64,000 bases of DNA from Mesorhabditis belari (lineage: Eukaryota; Nematoda; Chromadorea; Rhabditida; Rhabditidae). This document shows positions 1 to 10,181 of this stretch, one piece after another. Numbering within the stretch: position 1 is the first letter of the stretch; every line of letters begins with the position of its first letter. The notes under the pieces are model-generated. The model had not been told where the DNA came from, did not search any database, and saw only the letters and a program-made list of their open reading frames with translations. The position numbers and the translations under genes were made by a program. The DNA lies in contig CAUEEP010000903.1 of assembly GCA_958450365.1 (NCBI GenBank), positions 558,001 through 622,000 of the forward strand, written 5' to 3'.

Positions 1-215
1 TGGGGTAACGTTTGGTGGTTAAAGTACATGAGGTTAGGCTAGAATTGCCACAATTGGCTAAAGAGTCATCAATTTATCAAGCATATTTGATTACCTTAGA
101 ATAGGTAAAAGGTATCAATATAACCACTCAAAACATTAGATCCGACTAAGCCAGGATAAAGGTGGCTCCTCCCAACCATCAAAGTAACTTTATTTTTTAT
201 ACTTAACTAATTGCT
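1..215. repeat. Left copy of a long-distance inverted repeat
   Basis: The first ~215 bases reappear in reverse complement at about 56,950-57,168 with only scattered mismatches. Both copies share the stretch around a TTTGGTGGTTAAAGTACATGAG core and a CTAAGCCAGGATAAA block. No coding capacity is visible. The repeat could be a dispersed element or the two ends of something larger; the sequence alone does not decide. Confidence 0.6.
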
Positions 216-1157
216 AATAAAAAAGTTCTTAAGATATGCTAGGATAGGTATTTTTACCTACTGAATCCAATCCCGTCAATAGTTTCTCAAAGTTTTAATT
301 TTTTTTTGACTAACCGAGCCCAACGTTACTGTGTGCCAAGTCCACAAATCATAAAAGATTGTCAGCTAAAATGAACTTTAACCAAAAGCGTGTTAGTTGA
401 GATTCTTCCTATGAGACATTAAAACCTCAAATTAACACATTCCTGACGACATAAACTCATAATTTCTATTGCTAATTTTTCAGCCAACAAGTTAGTTAAA
501 TTTATTTGCAAAAAGTCAAAGAAGCTCCGGACCAACGACTAACCAATTTAACCAACGTGGTTAAATTCGATGAGCTTGGATATGTTTAGCTTCATTTCCC
601 CTTCAAAATGCATTGATTAGAGAACAAAAAAATGTGTGAATGTGTTGATACCGTAGTACCTGTAACATTAGCGTAGTCTAAATTCTTTTTTAGAAAATCT
701 TTTTTCTCAGCGCCTAGCTTTTTCCCAACTACAGTTTTGGTACCAAAAAATACTAGATTATAAGGGCTATCATTTGACACCCAAGCGCACACTGTAACAT
801 AAAGCAGCGCGGAGAACGGAGCATGTAAAGTTAGACTAGGCGGCAATACCCCGTCTTTGTGGGGAGGGCGCTACTGTTATAGGTATTAAGGTAACAATTT
901 TAACTAAGTGTTTTCAAGCTCTAACTGTATTTTTAACTCTACTTTAACTTTTAACGAAACTTTTAGATGCTTGGGAGCAAAAACTGTGTTTTTCCAAAAT
1001 AATATAGACAGGGATCTTTGTGAAATCGACTGATCGAGTACTCGAAGTGTGACTACTCAAAAGTTAACTCAAAAGTTAACTCATTCTTTCCCTTTTGATA
1101 TTTTATTGAATATGTTGAGATTAAAGTCTAAATCATAAGATATTCTGAGAGCAAATA
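216..1157. other. AT-rich stretch without recognisable gene
   Basis: Only short open frames with no domain resemblance or convincing splice signals are seen. Nothing here can be supported as a gene. Confidence 0.5.
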
Positions 1158-1612
1158 TTAGGTTGGGACAGATGAAACTTCCGTCACACTTGTTTGTTTA
1201 TATCTTGGACCTAATAAAAGTTTTTATTGAATATATTTGTCTATCTGGAAGAGCGTCTCTTTGCGCGTCTTTTGATATCTAGGACTCATGCGTTTTAATT
1301 CATTTGAAGTAATTTTTAGCTCCTAAAGATGGTTGACCAAAAATTTCGAGTGCGGGTTTGCTTGTTGTATGATTTTAAACAAGGCAGAACGGCTGCGGAC
1401 TCTCATCGTGCTCTGTGCAAAGCATTCGGCGATGACGTGTTGTCCGAACGTCAATGCCGGACTTGGTTTCAGCGCTTCCGAGACGGTGACGAAAGTTTAG
1501 AAGGCCAAAAACGCGGGGAATCCGCCGCAAATTGTCGACAACGATGAGTTGAAGGACGCTATCGAATCGGATCCATGCCAAACAAAACGCAAACTGTGCA
1601 AAGATCTCATAT
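1158..1612 (+). mobile_element. 5' fragment of a mariner transposon
   Basis: A terminal repeat beginning TTAGGTTGGGACAGATGAAAC is preceded by TA, the mariner target dinucleotide. At 1329 a frame opens with MVDQKFRVRVCLLYDFKQG, the first helix of the mariner paired-like DNA-binding domain, followed by SHRALCKAFGDD and CRTWFQRFRDGDESLE. The frame breaks near 1540 and resumes as KDAIESDPCQTKRKL. No catalytic domain follows; kinase-like sequence starts immediately after, so the element is truncated. The closest relative in the window is the minus-strand fragment at 39.6-40.2 kb, which shares 5' UTR and N-terminus. Confidence 0.85.
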
Positions 1613-1619
1613 TTTCGAA

Positions 1620-2592
1620 AGCTTTACTTATTTCAGTGCTGCACGACTCACGAGTCGTCTACACGATGCGAACTGTGGTCACGTGGAGTGAGCAGCTCTT
1701 TGAGGCAGTTAGGTACATGTATCGCGAATTCAACCTTATCCATCGAGGCATCAATCCAGCAAAATAGGGTGAAAACGTTTCTGAAAATAAATTTTTCGCG
1801 ACAAGCAGATTCCACTTGAAAATGGGCGACTTCGGCTTCTCGAAATGCATAGGGCAAAGCTGCTCTGGGACGTTTGTGGGAACACCTCGGTACATGAGTC
1901 CCCCGCAAACAATCAAACAATCTATGGTGATCAGGAGAACAACACCGATGATCTACAAGTGCTTTTTTTACTTCTTTTTTATAAATAATATGCTTTATTC
2001 ATTCAAGGATTCATTGATTCTCGTCTACACTACACTACACTCTAAGGCGAAATGTGAAAGTTTCATTCAGACTCTTTTGTTTACAGAATTGTCTTCACCG
2101 ACTATGGTAAAGAGCGCTTCCATCGAGACGATTTTGTGACTGATGTCTTAAAAGAGAAACCTGATATGTTGTCGCTACCGAAATGTCCATCCCACTTTCA
2201 GAATATCATCGAAAGGTTCCGAGCTTCTTGTCTTACCAATTCTATTGTTGACACATGCTCAGAAGTTGACCAAAACGGATAGATTTTAGTTGCACCCACT
2301 TCAATCGGCGTTTAAGACCGATGGCCGCCGAGGTTCTCGATCAAATCAATAAGGTGTAGTCTTTTGAAGTCTCTCTCCTCTAAAACGCTTTATTTTCAGT
2401 CAATCCCTTTCGGCAATGAGTTCCACTTTGAGCCGATAATCGACGAAGAACAAAAACGAATTTTGCGTCCGATCGGCTTTGACGAATCCGTTGAAAGAGT
2501 GCCGATCGAAGAAGAAGCCGATAGTGATTTGGAGCTCTCGCTAAGCTTCATTCATAGAGCCTTCACCAGCAGCACACAATCAATAAGCTAAC
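1620..2592 (+). pseudogene. Protein kinase pseudogene (catalytic loop to C-terminus)
   Basis: Kinase landmarks appear in order across several short exons: an HRGINPAK catalytic loop (the usual HRD aspartate is replaced by Gly) near 1742, a MGDFGFSK magnesium loop near 1825, GTPRYMSPP in place of GTPxYMSPE near 1880, LPKCPSHFQNIIERF (C-lobe) near 2180, and RLRPMAAEVLDQI near 2320. A last exon after a TTTTCAG acceptor ends in TAA at about 2590. The N-lobe is missing and replaced by the mariner fragment, and stops interrupt the frame. It was probably a Ser/Thr kinase; the subfamily cannot be assigned. Confidence 0.7.
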
Positions 2593-3283
2593 AAAAAAGT
2601 ATGAAGTAAAATTTTATGGGTCATAAAATTTATGTCTGCTTTTGATTTCAGTACAGCTCAAGATTTATTCGAACAGAGATATCTCTAACAATAAACACAA
2701 CGGCTCGTCGCGAACGTGTTAAATACGCGAAATTTTCTGTCCTTCCCCCTCCCCTCCCCGGGACTTCATTTCATTTCATTGCCGTTGTGTGTCCGGTCTT
2801 TTCATGGTGGCACAAATCGAACTGTTTTCGATAATTCTTGATCCATTTTCTTTATTTTTACCCTATTTTGTTCTAGCTCTCAAATTTCAAGGCTTGCGCA
2901 CTTTTAGCTTGAACTTTAGCCTTGGTTTGTCAGTTTGTTTGTTTTGTTTTTGGGTCCTTGTGGCTATTTTCTCCGCGAATTTCCACAAAAGCAAATCCTT
3001 CACCTTTACATTTATACGTGAATTAGTATTTGAAAACTGGGTAGATGATTTTAGTTTGGGTTGTGAGATAAATGAGCATATGAAAAAGTTATTCGAAGAA
3101 AATGTCCAGAAGTTCTCTACAGCGTACAGAGTGGATATTTTCTCCGCGTTTTTCTCATATGCAAATTGAAGCAAATTTCGGGATTTGCGGGGAGAAATCC
3201 ACAAGTGCCTAACTTTCCACATTTATAATATATAGCTTATGTAACAAGTTGATGTTGGTTTATAAATTAAGTTGTTCTCAGAT
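2593..3283. other. Non-coding or unresolved stretch
   Basis: This holds a hydrophobic 126-codon open frame (2789-3169) without homology signals, start context or splice support. I regard it as chance. Otherwise nothing is recognised. Confidence 0.4.
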
Positions 3284-3312
3284 GTCCTCCTCTTCCTCCT
3301 CCTCTTCCTCCC

Positions 3313-3349
<37 letters not shown>

Positions 3350-3373
3350 CTCTTCCTCCCCCCTCCTCCCTCC

Positions 3374-3404
<31 letters not shown>

Positions 3405-3410
3405 GATCGA
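3284..3410. repeat. Polypyrimidine (TCC/TTCC) microsatellite
   Basis: About 125 bases are almost purely C/T on the plus strand, built from TCC, TTCC and CCC units. A mirror-like homopyrimidine tract of this length can adopt triplex (H-DNA) structure. The open frames through it on either strand are low-complexity artefacts. Confidence 0.9.
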
Positions 3411-3781
3411 CAATCACTCCTCCTTCTTCCACAAGCTAAACCAACCCAAAGAGTCCAAAAGCTAAACCAACTCAAAAAAACAAGTTCTTTATAAGGACAG
3501 TTACTTAAAGCTTAAAGCCAATTTCAATTTGTCAATCGTGAGCGAGCCAGATTTTCTAGGGCGCTTAGCTAATGCCCTTTGAATCTTTTGGATGCTTTAT
3601 TTAAACAGGAAAATATTTTTATAACATAAAAACAAATCTATACAAGTTTTATCTGATCAAAGTCTTTCAGGCAGCTACAAAGCTCAAATCCGAGAAATCC
3701 CCAATTCGATTGGGAAAACTCGACGCCACCGTTTACGAGGAGATCCTAAACCTATAAACATTCAAATGCCTAAGGCAAATA
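3411..3781. other. Short unannotated stretch before the Tc1-like element
   Basis: No gene or repeat is recognised here. It ends in the TA (3780-3781) used as the target site of the adjoining element. Confidence 0.4.
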
Positions 3782-5459
3782 CACCCATGCACAAAAAAAA
3801 TGTCACATCGTTTTTACAAAACTTTACGCCTAAATTTGACCTACTAAACGTGTTCCAAATTCTATGCTGTCAAAAGGTTTTAAATAGCAAAAAGCTTCTA
3901 CTTTCTTGTGAAAAAGTGTTCAAGTTCCAGCAATTTGTTTAAATTTTTATTTTTCAATAAATACCGGAAGAACACCAAAAACGGGTGCACAAAAAAAATG
4001 TCACATTTAACTTGAACCTGCTTTTTTTCCGTTTTACTTTTTTTTGATTGCATTCTTTTATGCTAATTTTTTTAATTTTAGAATGGTAAAATCACAGCTC
4101 TCAACGCCAGACAAAGAAAAGATTGTTGAAGCAAGGAAACAAGGAATCCCGCGGAAACAGGTGGCCGGGCTGTTCAAATGTGATGTAAGAACCGTTTCTC
4201 GCATTGCTGCGAAGTCGAGAACGACTGGAAATTTGCACAGGACACCAGGAAGTGGACGGCCACCAGCCACTACACCACGCGAAGACAAGGCTTTGATTTT
4301 GGCGCACAATAAGGACCCGAATCTTAACGCGTCGGATGGTGTTTGCCTCATCAAGCAACAATTCGGCAAGGATATCAATCGAATGACAGTGAGCCGACGC
4401 TTGAATCGAGCAGGATTGATAACTAGAAGGGCCGCCAAGAAGCCTCTGATGGTTGCCAAGCACAGGAAGATCCGACTCGAGTTCGCAAAAAAGTACCAAA
4501 GTTGGACGCCGAATGACTGGGCCAATGTCATTTTCACCGATGAGTCGAAGATCAATCTCTTCAACCCTAATGGCAATCACTTGATCCGGAGACCAGTTGG
4601 ACAACGCCATAACATCAAATACTTGCGGCCGACAGTCAAATTTGGTGGCGGATCGATTATGCTATGGGGTAAAAGACTTGTTCCCTTATGTCAACTAATC
4701 TTGCTTTTTTTCAGGAGCGATGACTAGAAGTTCACCAGGTCCACTCGTCTTTCTCAACTCAACCTTGAAAGCCCAGCGGTACAAGACGATCCTGGAGAAT
4801 GATCTTCTTCCATTTGCGAACACGAATATGGGACAAGGATGGTTGTTGTACCAGGATAACGCTCCGTGTCACAAGCACCAGATGGTCGGTCGACGATGGT
4901 GAGGAAGGGTCGGTCGACTTTCAAACGGTGGAAGGGCTCGTTTACCGGGATGGTTCGCTGACAATCGTGTCAAGCTCGTCGCTGCTCCACCTTACAGCCC
5001 GGATCTCAACGTAATCGAGCATTTGTGGTCGCACATCAAGGGTAAACTGAAGGGCAAACGATTTGCGACCAAGGTTGAGCTTGATACTTCATTCGAAGCG
5101 AATGGCGGAAAATTTCTCCTCAAATCTTGGAGGATTTGACTGATTCGATGCCACGGAGGATTCAGGCAGTTATTCAAGCTAAGGGAGGCCCGACAAAATA
5201 TTAGATTTTTGTTTTTATCAATTTTTATTTTATGTGTGACATTTTTTTTGTGCACCCGTTTTTGGTGTTCTTCCGGTATTTATTGAAAAATAAAAATTTA
5301 AACAAATTGCTGGAACTTGAACACTTTTTCACAAGAAAGTAGAACCTTTTTGCTATCTAAAACCTTGTGACAGCATAGAATTTGGAACACGTTTAGTAGG
5401 TCAAATTTAGGCGTAACGTTTTGTAAAAACGATGTGACATTTTTTTTTGTGCATGGGTG
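3782..5459 (+). mobile_element. Complete Tc1-like transposon with long IR/DR termini
   Basis: The element starts CACCCATGCAC and ends in its inverse, flanked by TA on both sides (3780-3781, 5460-5461). The terminal inverted repeats are about 230 bp. Each arm carries two copies of a GCACAAAAAAAATGTCACAT motif, one at the tip and one about 205 bp inside (3987 on the left). This is the IR/DR arrangement known from several Tc1-family elements, in which both copies are transposase binding sites. The transposase gene inside is damaged, so the element is probably non-autonomous now. Confidence 0.9.
4083..5150 (+). pseudogene. Tc1-family transposase, disrupted
   Basis: The start ATG follows an ATTTTAG acceptor-like sequence. 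Exon 1 (4083-4668) encodes the helix-turn-helix region (MVKSQLSTPDKEKIVEARKQ onward) and the first catalytic Asp in IFTDESKINLF. A 46-bp intron (4669-4714) links in phase to GAMTRSSPG. The second Asp lies in LLYQDNAPCHKH, but the frame stops at 4900-4902 just after a locally duplicated GGTCGGTCGAC block. The C-terminus (AAPPYSPDLNVIEHLW) lies in another frame, and 53 residues rather than about 34 separate the second Asp from the Glu. The lesion looks like an insertion or tandem duplication of roughly 57 bp. Confidence 0.8.
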
Positions 5460-5464
5460 TACTT

Positions 5465-6430
5465 TGGGGAAGAGCCACTAATAAAAGTTCTCTAATCATG
5501 GTAGTCTGAATATAGCTAATTATTGAGAGAATCCGGGTGTTCTCATTCTATTTCTTGCCCCAAATCATTGTTGTTTTGTAGCAGTTTTCGTTTTCATTTT
5601 TCGCTGAAATGAATATTGATTGTGTTTGGTTGACGAGCGATGACTAAACGAATCGGGCATTCCCCTCCTTTCTCTTTATTTGGTAAGAAATCCGTATTTT
5701 GCTTGGCAGCAAATTTCTTGTTTGATTTTCTCATCAATTTTGCTTATTTAGTAGCCTTTTCCTTTAATTGTCACTTGTTCTTCGAGAAAATTCAAAACGA
5801 AATTCAGGACGTTTTTTGATAGAAGCAAATATTTGGCGAATAACCCACAAATCCGCTTCGAGCTAGGCGATTTTCTTCAACAAGATGGCCGGTTCTTCTA
5901 TGCGTTTGACACTCTTTTCAGGCAATTCTTCAGTCATTTCGGGAATTTCTGGAGATTTGGAAAAAAAAGAGATGCTCTGAAGACATAGAGGAGGGAAAGG
6001 AAGATTCCAGATATTCTACAACCAGCCCCATCATCCTGATGCCTCGGTGTCTCAAGATTTTTGTGATCTTCTTTCTTTGTCTCGAGTTCGACTCGAGTTC
6101 GACGAAATTTGATCTGAGAAAGCTACTCCTCGTCCGAATCAACATCACTCAAGTTCAAAATCTCTCCAAATTTCTCACTCATTGCTTCTCAGTCTCAGTG
6201 CCCTCGATAAATTTCCTGATCATGATGCTGGTTCCAAACGGGGGCTCTCAGCTTCGAGTCTGGTAGCTGATCGTCTATTTTCTTTTTCAAGGTTTTAATG
6301 CCTTGAGCAGTCTCCGTTTTAGAGAAGTTTTGTTTAGCAATGCTTTTCACAAAAAGGTTCTGCTTTAACACAAAACAATCCAAAAAACATAGAACAACCA
6401 AAACAACAATCAACAATGATGACACCTCGA
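5465..6430 (-). pseudogene. Decayed head-to-head partner of CTL-A
   Basis: Read on the minus strand this matches the plus-strand sequences at 15.19-16.3 kb and 51.3-52.5 kb. It holds a hydrophobic exon (VSSLLIVVLVVLCFLDCFVL) followed by KTLKKKIDDQLPDSK, an acidic stretch (EKFGEILNLSDVD) and a coiled-coil exon ending LEADL before a GT donor. Stops interrupt the acidic and coiled-coil parts (DEE* and KKIA*LEADL). In the 15-kb and 52-kb copies the homology continues into relics of later lectin exons, so this was probably a divergent lectin gene. Its distal part is cut off by the Tc1-like element. Confidence 0.5.
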
Positions 6431-6526
6431 GCAGCTTTGAATTTTGAAGTTGGAGAAGTCAAAAAGGCTCAAGGAAAAATTGTTTACGCCGCGGGGGAGA
6501 TAGATAGTTTCCCCCGCGGGGATTGA
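6416..6526 (+). CDS. Short conserved open frame upstream of CTL-A
   Basis: A 36-codon frame starts MMTPRAALNFEVGEVKKAQG and runs into the GC-rich hairpin before TGA. The start is also conserved upstream of CTL-F (MMTPRGVLNFEAGEVKKALG on the minus strand near 51.35 kb). It could be a 5' exon, an upstream ORF or chance conservation within the duplicated unit. No splice donor convincingly joins it to the membrane exon. Confidence 0.3.
   Translation: MMTPRAALNFEVGEVKKAQGKIVYAAGEIDSFPRGD
6491..6520. repeat. GC-rich hairpin between divergent lectin genes
   Basis: GCGGGGGA and its complement TTCCCCCGC flank a GATAGATAGT loop, an 8-9 bp G:C stem in an AT-rich region. The same hairpin is present in the B unit (about 15,145-15,180, inverted) and, with a shortened stem, in the F unit (about 51,243-51,275). 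It sits between the head-to-head lectin genes, where a bidirectional promoter would be. Confidence 0.6.
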
Positions 6527-6559
6527 GGAACAATTGTGGCGACTTGATGGGAACGGTCG

Positions 6560-6700
6560 GTTCAGTTGACCTCAATGATTTGGGACGCGAAATAGAATGA
6601 AGGCGCACCGATCTCCTCAATACTTTTCCAATTTTTTAGGCTGTCAGAGTTGGATAACTTTTAGTGGCTATTCGCCACAGGAACGGTCGGTTCAGTTGAC
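6560..6700. repeat. 118-bp insertion flanked by a 21-bp direct repeat
   Basis: Compared with the B and F units, the A unit has about 118 extra bases lying between two copies of GAACGGTCGGTTCAGTTGACC. The inserted bases resemble the lectin-unit sequence at 16.10-16.21 kb and 52.16-52.28 kb, so this looks like a patch copied from another part of the same repeat unit. Confidence 0.6.
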
Positions 6701-6783
6701 CTTCCCCGAAAGTAGTCTCCTGATAACTCCGCGTTTTCTCACTCACCAACTTCACACGAACTGACGGCTTTCTTTTTCCCGAA

Positions 6784-9003
6784 ATGCTACTCTTTTTTGC
6801 ACGAAGTTCTATTCGGAGCGATTCTTTCAACAGCTTAATGAGTCAATCGTTCTCCGAAACAATTTCGGAGCTCTCGAAAGCTCTTTTCCGTAAAAAAACA
6901 ATTGTTTATCGCACCGTCGCTTCATTCGTTCTTCCCATTTCCCCGAATTCAAAACTAATCAACCAATTCAGCGGAATGGGTGTGATGGCCGTCGGTCTAT
7001 TCATCACGATTCTCCTCCTTTTCCATCAAATTTCTTCGTCGATTCAACAAAGCAATCAAGTGGATCCATCTACGTATTCTTTTCCCTTCGAATAGCTATG
7101 TTGTCAACCATTCAGATCTCCGAATGATCGAGATGAGATTCGTGATCGTCGTACTTTCAAGTTGGTCAGAAAGAGATTTTTCGATGATCTTAGATTTCAG
7201 CTGTAAAAGGGATTGTCCGGACACCGTTCTCTTGAGATCTTGTCAGAGAAATCTGTTGGTTTTTTTGGCAGAAGAGCGAAATTGATAGAATAAACAAGAA
7301 ATAGGCTTGGGTGTCTCAATGGTAAGACTTTTCAGGAATGAAACCCAACAAGAACTCGTCGAGCCTCGAGGAAAAATCAGCAAACTCGAGAGGGAAATGT
7401 GGGTGAAATCAAAACCTCGAAGAATTCAAGTCCATCTTTTTTGGATTTTGAGTAGTGAGTAATTTGAGTATTCAGCGCAAGAGAGCGGAACGAAACGAAG
7501 GACAAAGAGGTCGAGATGAGTCGATTGACAGCAAAAATGGCTCAAATCGAGGCGAATTTAATGGGGAAAAACGCAAAGCTGGAGGCTGATTTGGTTGATG
7601 GACGGGAGAGCAATCAAGAATTGGAAAGGAAAATCGCCGAGACGAAAAGGAAGAACGCCGATCTCGAAGCACAATTGTACTAATTTTGTAATTTTCTTTT
7701 TGACAAGCTCAATATATAGTAAAAAGCCGAACTTTTTTCAGAAAAACTCAAAATACGAAAGCAAGAGACGGAAAAGCCAAGATTGGAGAGCTCGAAGGGA
7801 AAATCAACGCGTTGCAGAGCAAGAACTCTGACCTCGAAACCCAAATGTGAGTCTATTTGGGATCTCTTGTGGACTGCGACTTGAGAAAACAGCTTTTTGA
7901 CTCCCAAAACACCCATTTCACTCGATCCAATCAATTCCCCTCTTAACAATTTAAAAGAGAAAACAAAATGGCCGAAATCAAGAGGTCCCGGGCAGATTTA
8001 TGCGTTTTCTCAAGGAAATTGATTGAGTATTTGTCTAAAGGATCTGGCCTAATGTTTTCCGAAGAAATTCAGAAATCGAACCATGGATCTCTTGGATCTG
8101 TATCGGGATGGATGGTGGTATTTGGCAAAAACCGCTTCTTCGTACAAGGTTTGGTGGATGTTATGAGCCGGGATTATCTTCATCTCAAGGTTATCGAGCA
8201 AGAAATGACATTTGATGAAGCCGAGGCATTTTGTGCGAGTCAAAGGGGCCATTTAGTCTCAATTCACAGTAGGGAAGAGAACGATTTTGTTCAGGAACGC
8301 GGTAAGAAATCGAAATGATTCAATTCTGAAAATTCATGATTTTCGTAGAAATTTATGCTTTATAAACCAAAAATAATCGATATTTATTTCAGCGAAAACT
8401 GTGAATTCGGATTCTGACTTCTGGATCGGACTGAAGGTTGAATTCTTCTTATTGAAAGACATAAATAAATATATAAAAAGTAATTCTTTTATTTTTTCAG
8501 ATTCTTTCAGCCATTTGCAGAAGGCTCTTTGTAAAAAAAGATTCGTTCGACTGATAGTTCCTTGATAGAAATAATGGTTTCAACCAGGAAACTAGCATAA
8601 TTTCAATAATAAGAAAGTAAAATCGGATCGAAATATCAATGTCTAAACATAAAGATTTCTTTATTCAGAGAAATGAAGGAAATGCTTTTGAATGGAAGGA
8701 TGGAAGTTCGGTGGATTTCATTAATTGGAGTCGGCGACACCGGCGTTCGTACACCCACGCTTTGGTGAGATTTTCGACGTGAAATCATCAATATTTATTC
8801 CAATTTCCAATGCATAATTAAAATTGATCAAAACATTTTGATCAATCTTAGGAGTTTTTTTGTGAAATAACGCAGAGTGTTTCACCAAAGGATTTCCATC
8901 AGAAATGAACTTATTTCAGCTTCGGAGTCTCGAGGGGGAATGGGTGACATATTCTCCTACTTATCAGTCTCGTTTTATCTGCAAAAGGAGCTCTCAATTC
9001 TGA
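6784..9003 (+). CDS. CTL-A: type II membrane coiled-coil C-type lectin
   Basis: Ten exons join in phase to 1158 nt (385 aa): 6784-7073, 7116-7202, 7336-7398, 7476-7676, 7742-7846, 8073-8148, 8190-8301, 8393-8436, 8669-8764 and 8920-9003. Residues ~68-87 ([20 protein letters not shown]) form one membrane anchor with positive charge before it, suggesting type II topology. Exons 2-5 are a heptad-rich stalk ([20 protein letters not shown] and similar). Exons 6-10 form the [56 protein letters not shown] and [11 protein letters not shown]. The EPN/QPD calcium motif and the usual N-terminal cysteines are absent. A stalk exon present in B and C (near 7945) has lost both splice sites here; skipping it keeps frame. 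AATAAA lies ~35 nt after the stop. The natural start could be a different 5' exon, since B and F have a stop inside this N-terminal segment. Confidence 0.75.
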
Positions 9004-9512
9004 TAAATGTCTTGTGTACTTTTCTGTGGGTAAAAGCCAATAAATCCCATTTTATTCAATCTTCTGAAAACACACAATTGCACATTATCTTTTTCTTTAT
9101 TTCTGAATTGTTTCTTCAAAATCTCATAAAAGGTTCTCCCAAAAACCCCGAATTCCGTCTGAAGCTGCCGGTATTTTGCTCTCTCGTCACTCCTGAATAG
9201 ACTATTAGATAAACGTGTTGAACATCAATGGACATCAGCATGAGGAAACTGGCAATTCGTCGTGAAGGTCGCTCTTCTCGTGCCTCAACTCGTCGATTTG
9301 TCTTTGATTTTTGTTCTTGAAGTTCTCCAAAATTCGACTGACTGTTGGTTTTTTGGGCTGAGATTTTGGTCTCTTTTTGGCTAATCTTAGCGATTAAGCA
9401 AGTGGATAATGTATGTATGTATTGTAGATATAATGAGCTGTATATGTCTTTATAGTCGAAAACCGAATGAAATCCCATTTTCAGACGAAATTTGTTCGAT
9501 CAGATCATATTA
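9004..9512. repeat. Conserved 3' flank of the lectin unit
   Basis: The sequence after the lectin stop (AATAAATCCCATTTTATTC, then TCTGAAAACACACAATTGCAC) recurs behind every copy. A more distal block (GAATAGACTATTAGATAAACGTGTTGAACATC) recurs near 12.7, 47.5, 61.3, 61.6 and 63.0 kb. This is 3' UTR plus unit spacer, and the open frames on either strand are not conserved as protein. Confidence 0.7.
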
Positions 9513-9565
9513 GTGATATTGTACATTATACTCTCTGTTCCAGAGAGTATAATGTACAATATCAC
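9513..9565. repeat. Perfect 25-bp hairpin with 3-nt loop
   Basis: GTGATATTGTACATTATACTCTCTG (9513-9537) is followed by TTC and then its exact complement (9541-9565). One arm matches the unit spacer found near 12.35, 47.23 and 61.79 kb; the other arm is an inverted copy of it. Confidence 0.9.
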
Positions 9566-9589
9566 TCTGTTCCATTCACAGACAAACCT

Positions 9590-10150
9590 GACTAATTGAT
9601 TTTAACCAAGAACTCTTTTCAATCGAAGGAGCCCCTATTAGTCCAAATTAACTAGAATAACGGCATAGATCGGAAGCTCGGCGCTCCGTGGTTCGATCGA
9701 GAGGCGATCAATTTGTTAGCTTTTTGCAGATTAGCTCAAGCGCCTAAAGATTAGGAACAACTCTAAAAAGAATAAAGTCTTCATGGTGATCACAAAAGAC
9801 AGACACCCGTGTGGGCTTGAAGGAAGACTTTATTATTGGGTAGTTATTAAATGTTCGTAATGAAGAGAGATGTTTCCAAACAATGATCATGAATCACTTT
9901 CTTTAGAAGTCACCATTCTTGAAGTATCCCGAATCGACGCTGTGCTCGCCATGTTTGTGCGATTCGATTTGCTATCTAAATGTTGCCAGTGGGTCAAGAA
10001 GGGGGATACATTTCCACTAGTTGATCTCTCGATCTATCAACCCACTTGAATCCGGAGGCTCAGAATTGATTTCCTCAGGCATCCACGTCGAAATGATGCT
10101 AAATGGTTCGAATCTGATCTAGATAGATTCTCTCCCAAACTTCACAAAAC
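9590..10150 (-). pseudogene. Unit spacer and relic of the nuclease last exon
   Basis: After the hairpin comes the spacer block with AACGCCGAGCTTTCGATC (also at 12.16, 47.09 and 62.1 kb). On the minus strand about 10,150-10,016 encodes the last exon of the nuclease-like gene (FSIISTWMPEEINSEPPDSS, then GLIDREIN*), with an in-frame stop like that in copy N1. No upstream exons remain. Lectin A and this relic converge tail-to-tail. Confidence 0.65.
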
Positions 10151-10181
10151 GAAAAAAAGCCCATGATGATCAACTTCGAGT

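Noticed and set aside
2789..3169. A 126-codon hydrophobic frame.
   Set aside because: It has no splice support, no paralogue and no recognisable domain; composition alone can explain it.
3249..3494. Poly-Ser, poly-Glu and poly-Arg frames over the pyrimidine tract.
   Set aside because: They arise in all frames from the TCC/TTCC repeat, without start context or conservation.
4058..4610. Two ~170-codon frames antisense to the Tc1 transposase.
   Set aside because: They mirror a recognisable transposase with catalytic motifs and have no motifs of their own.
7968..8318. A long frame through the first CTLD exons reading [20 protein letters not shown], then [20 protein letters not shown] (and its equivalents in all copies).
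   Set aside because: The neighbouring frame gives [12 protein letters not shown], the expected CTLD start, and a 41-bp intron restores phase. The open frame across the intron is an artefact, although it keeps the same MTFDEA exon.
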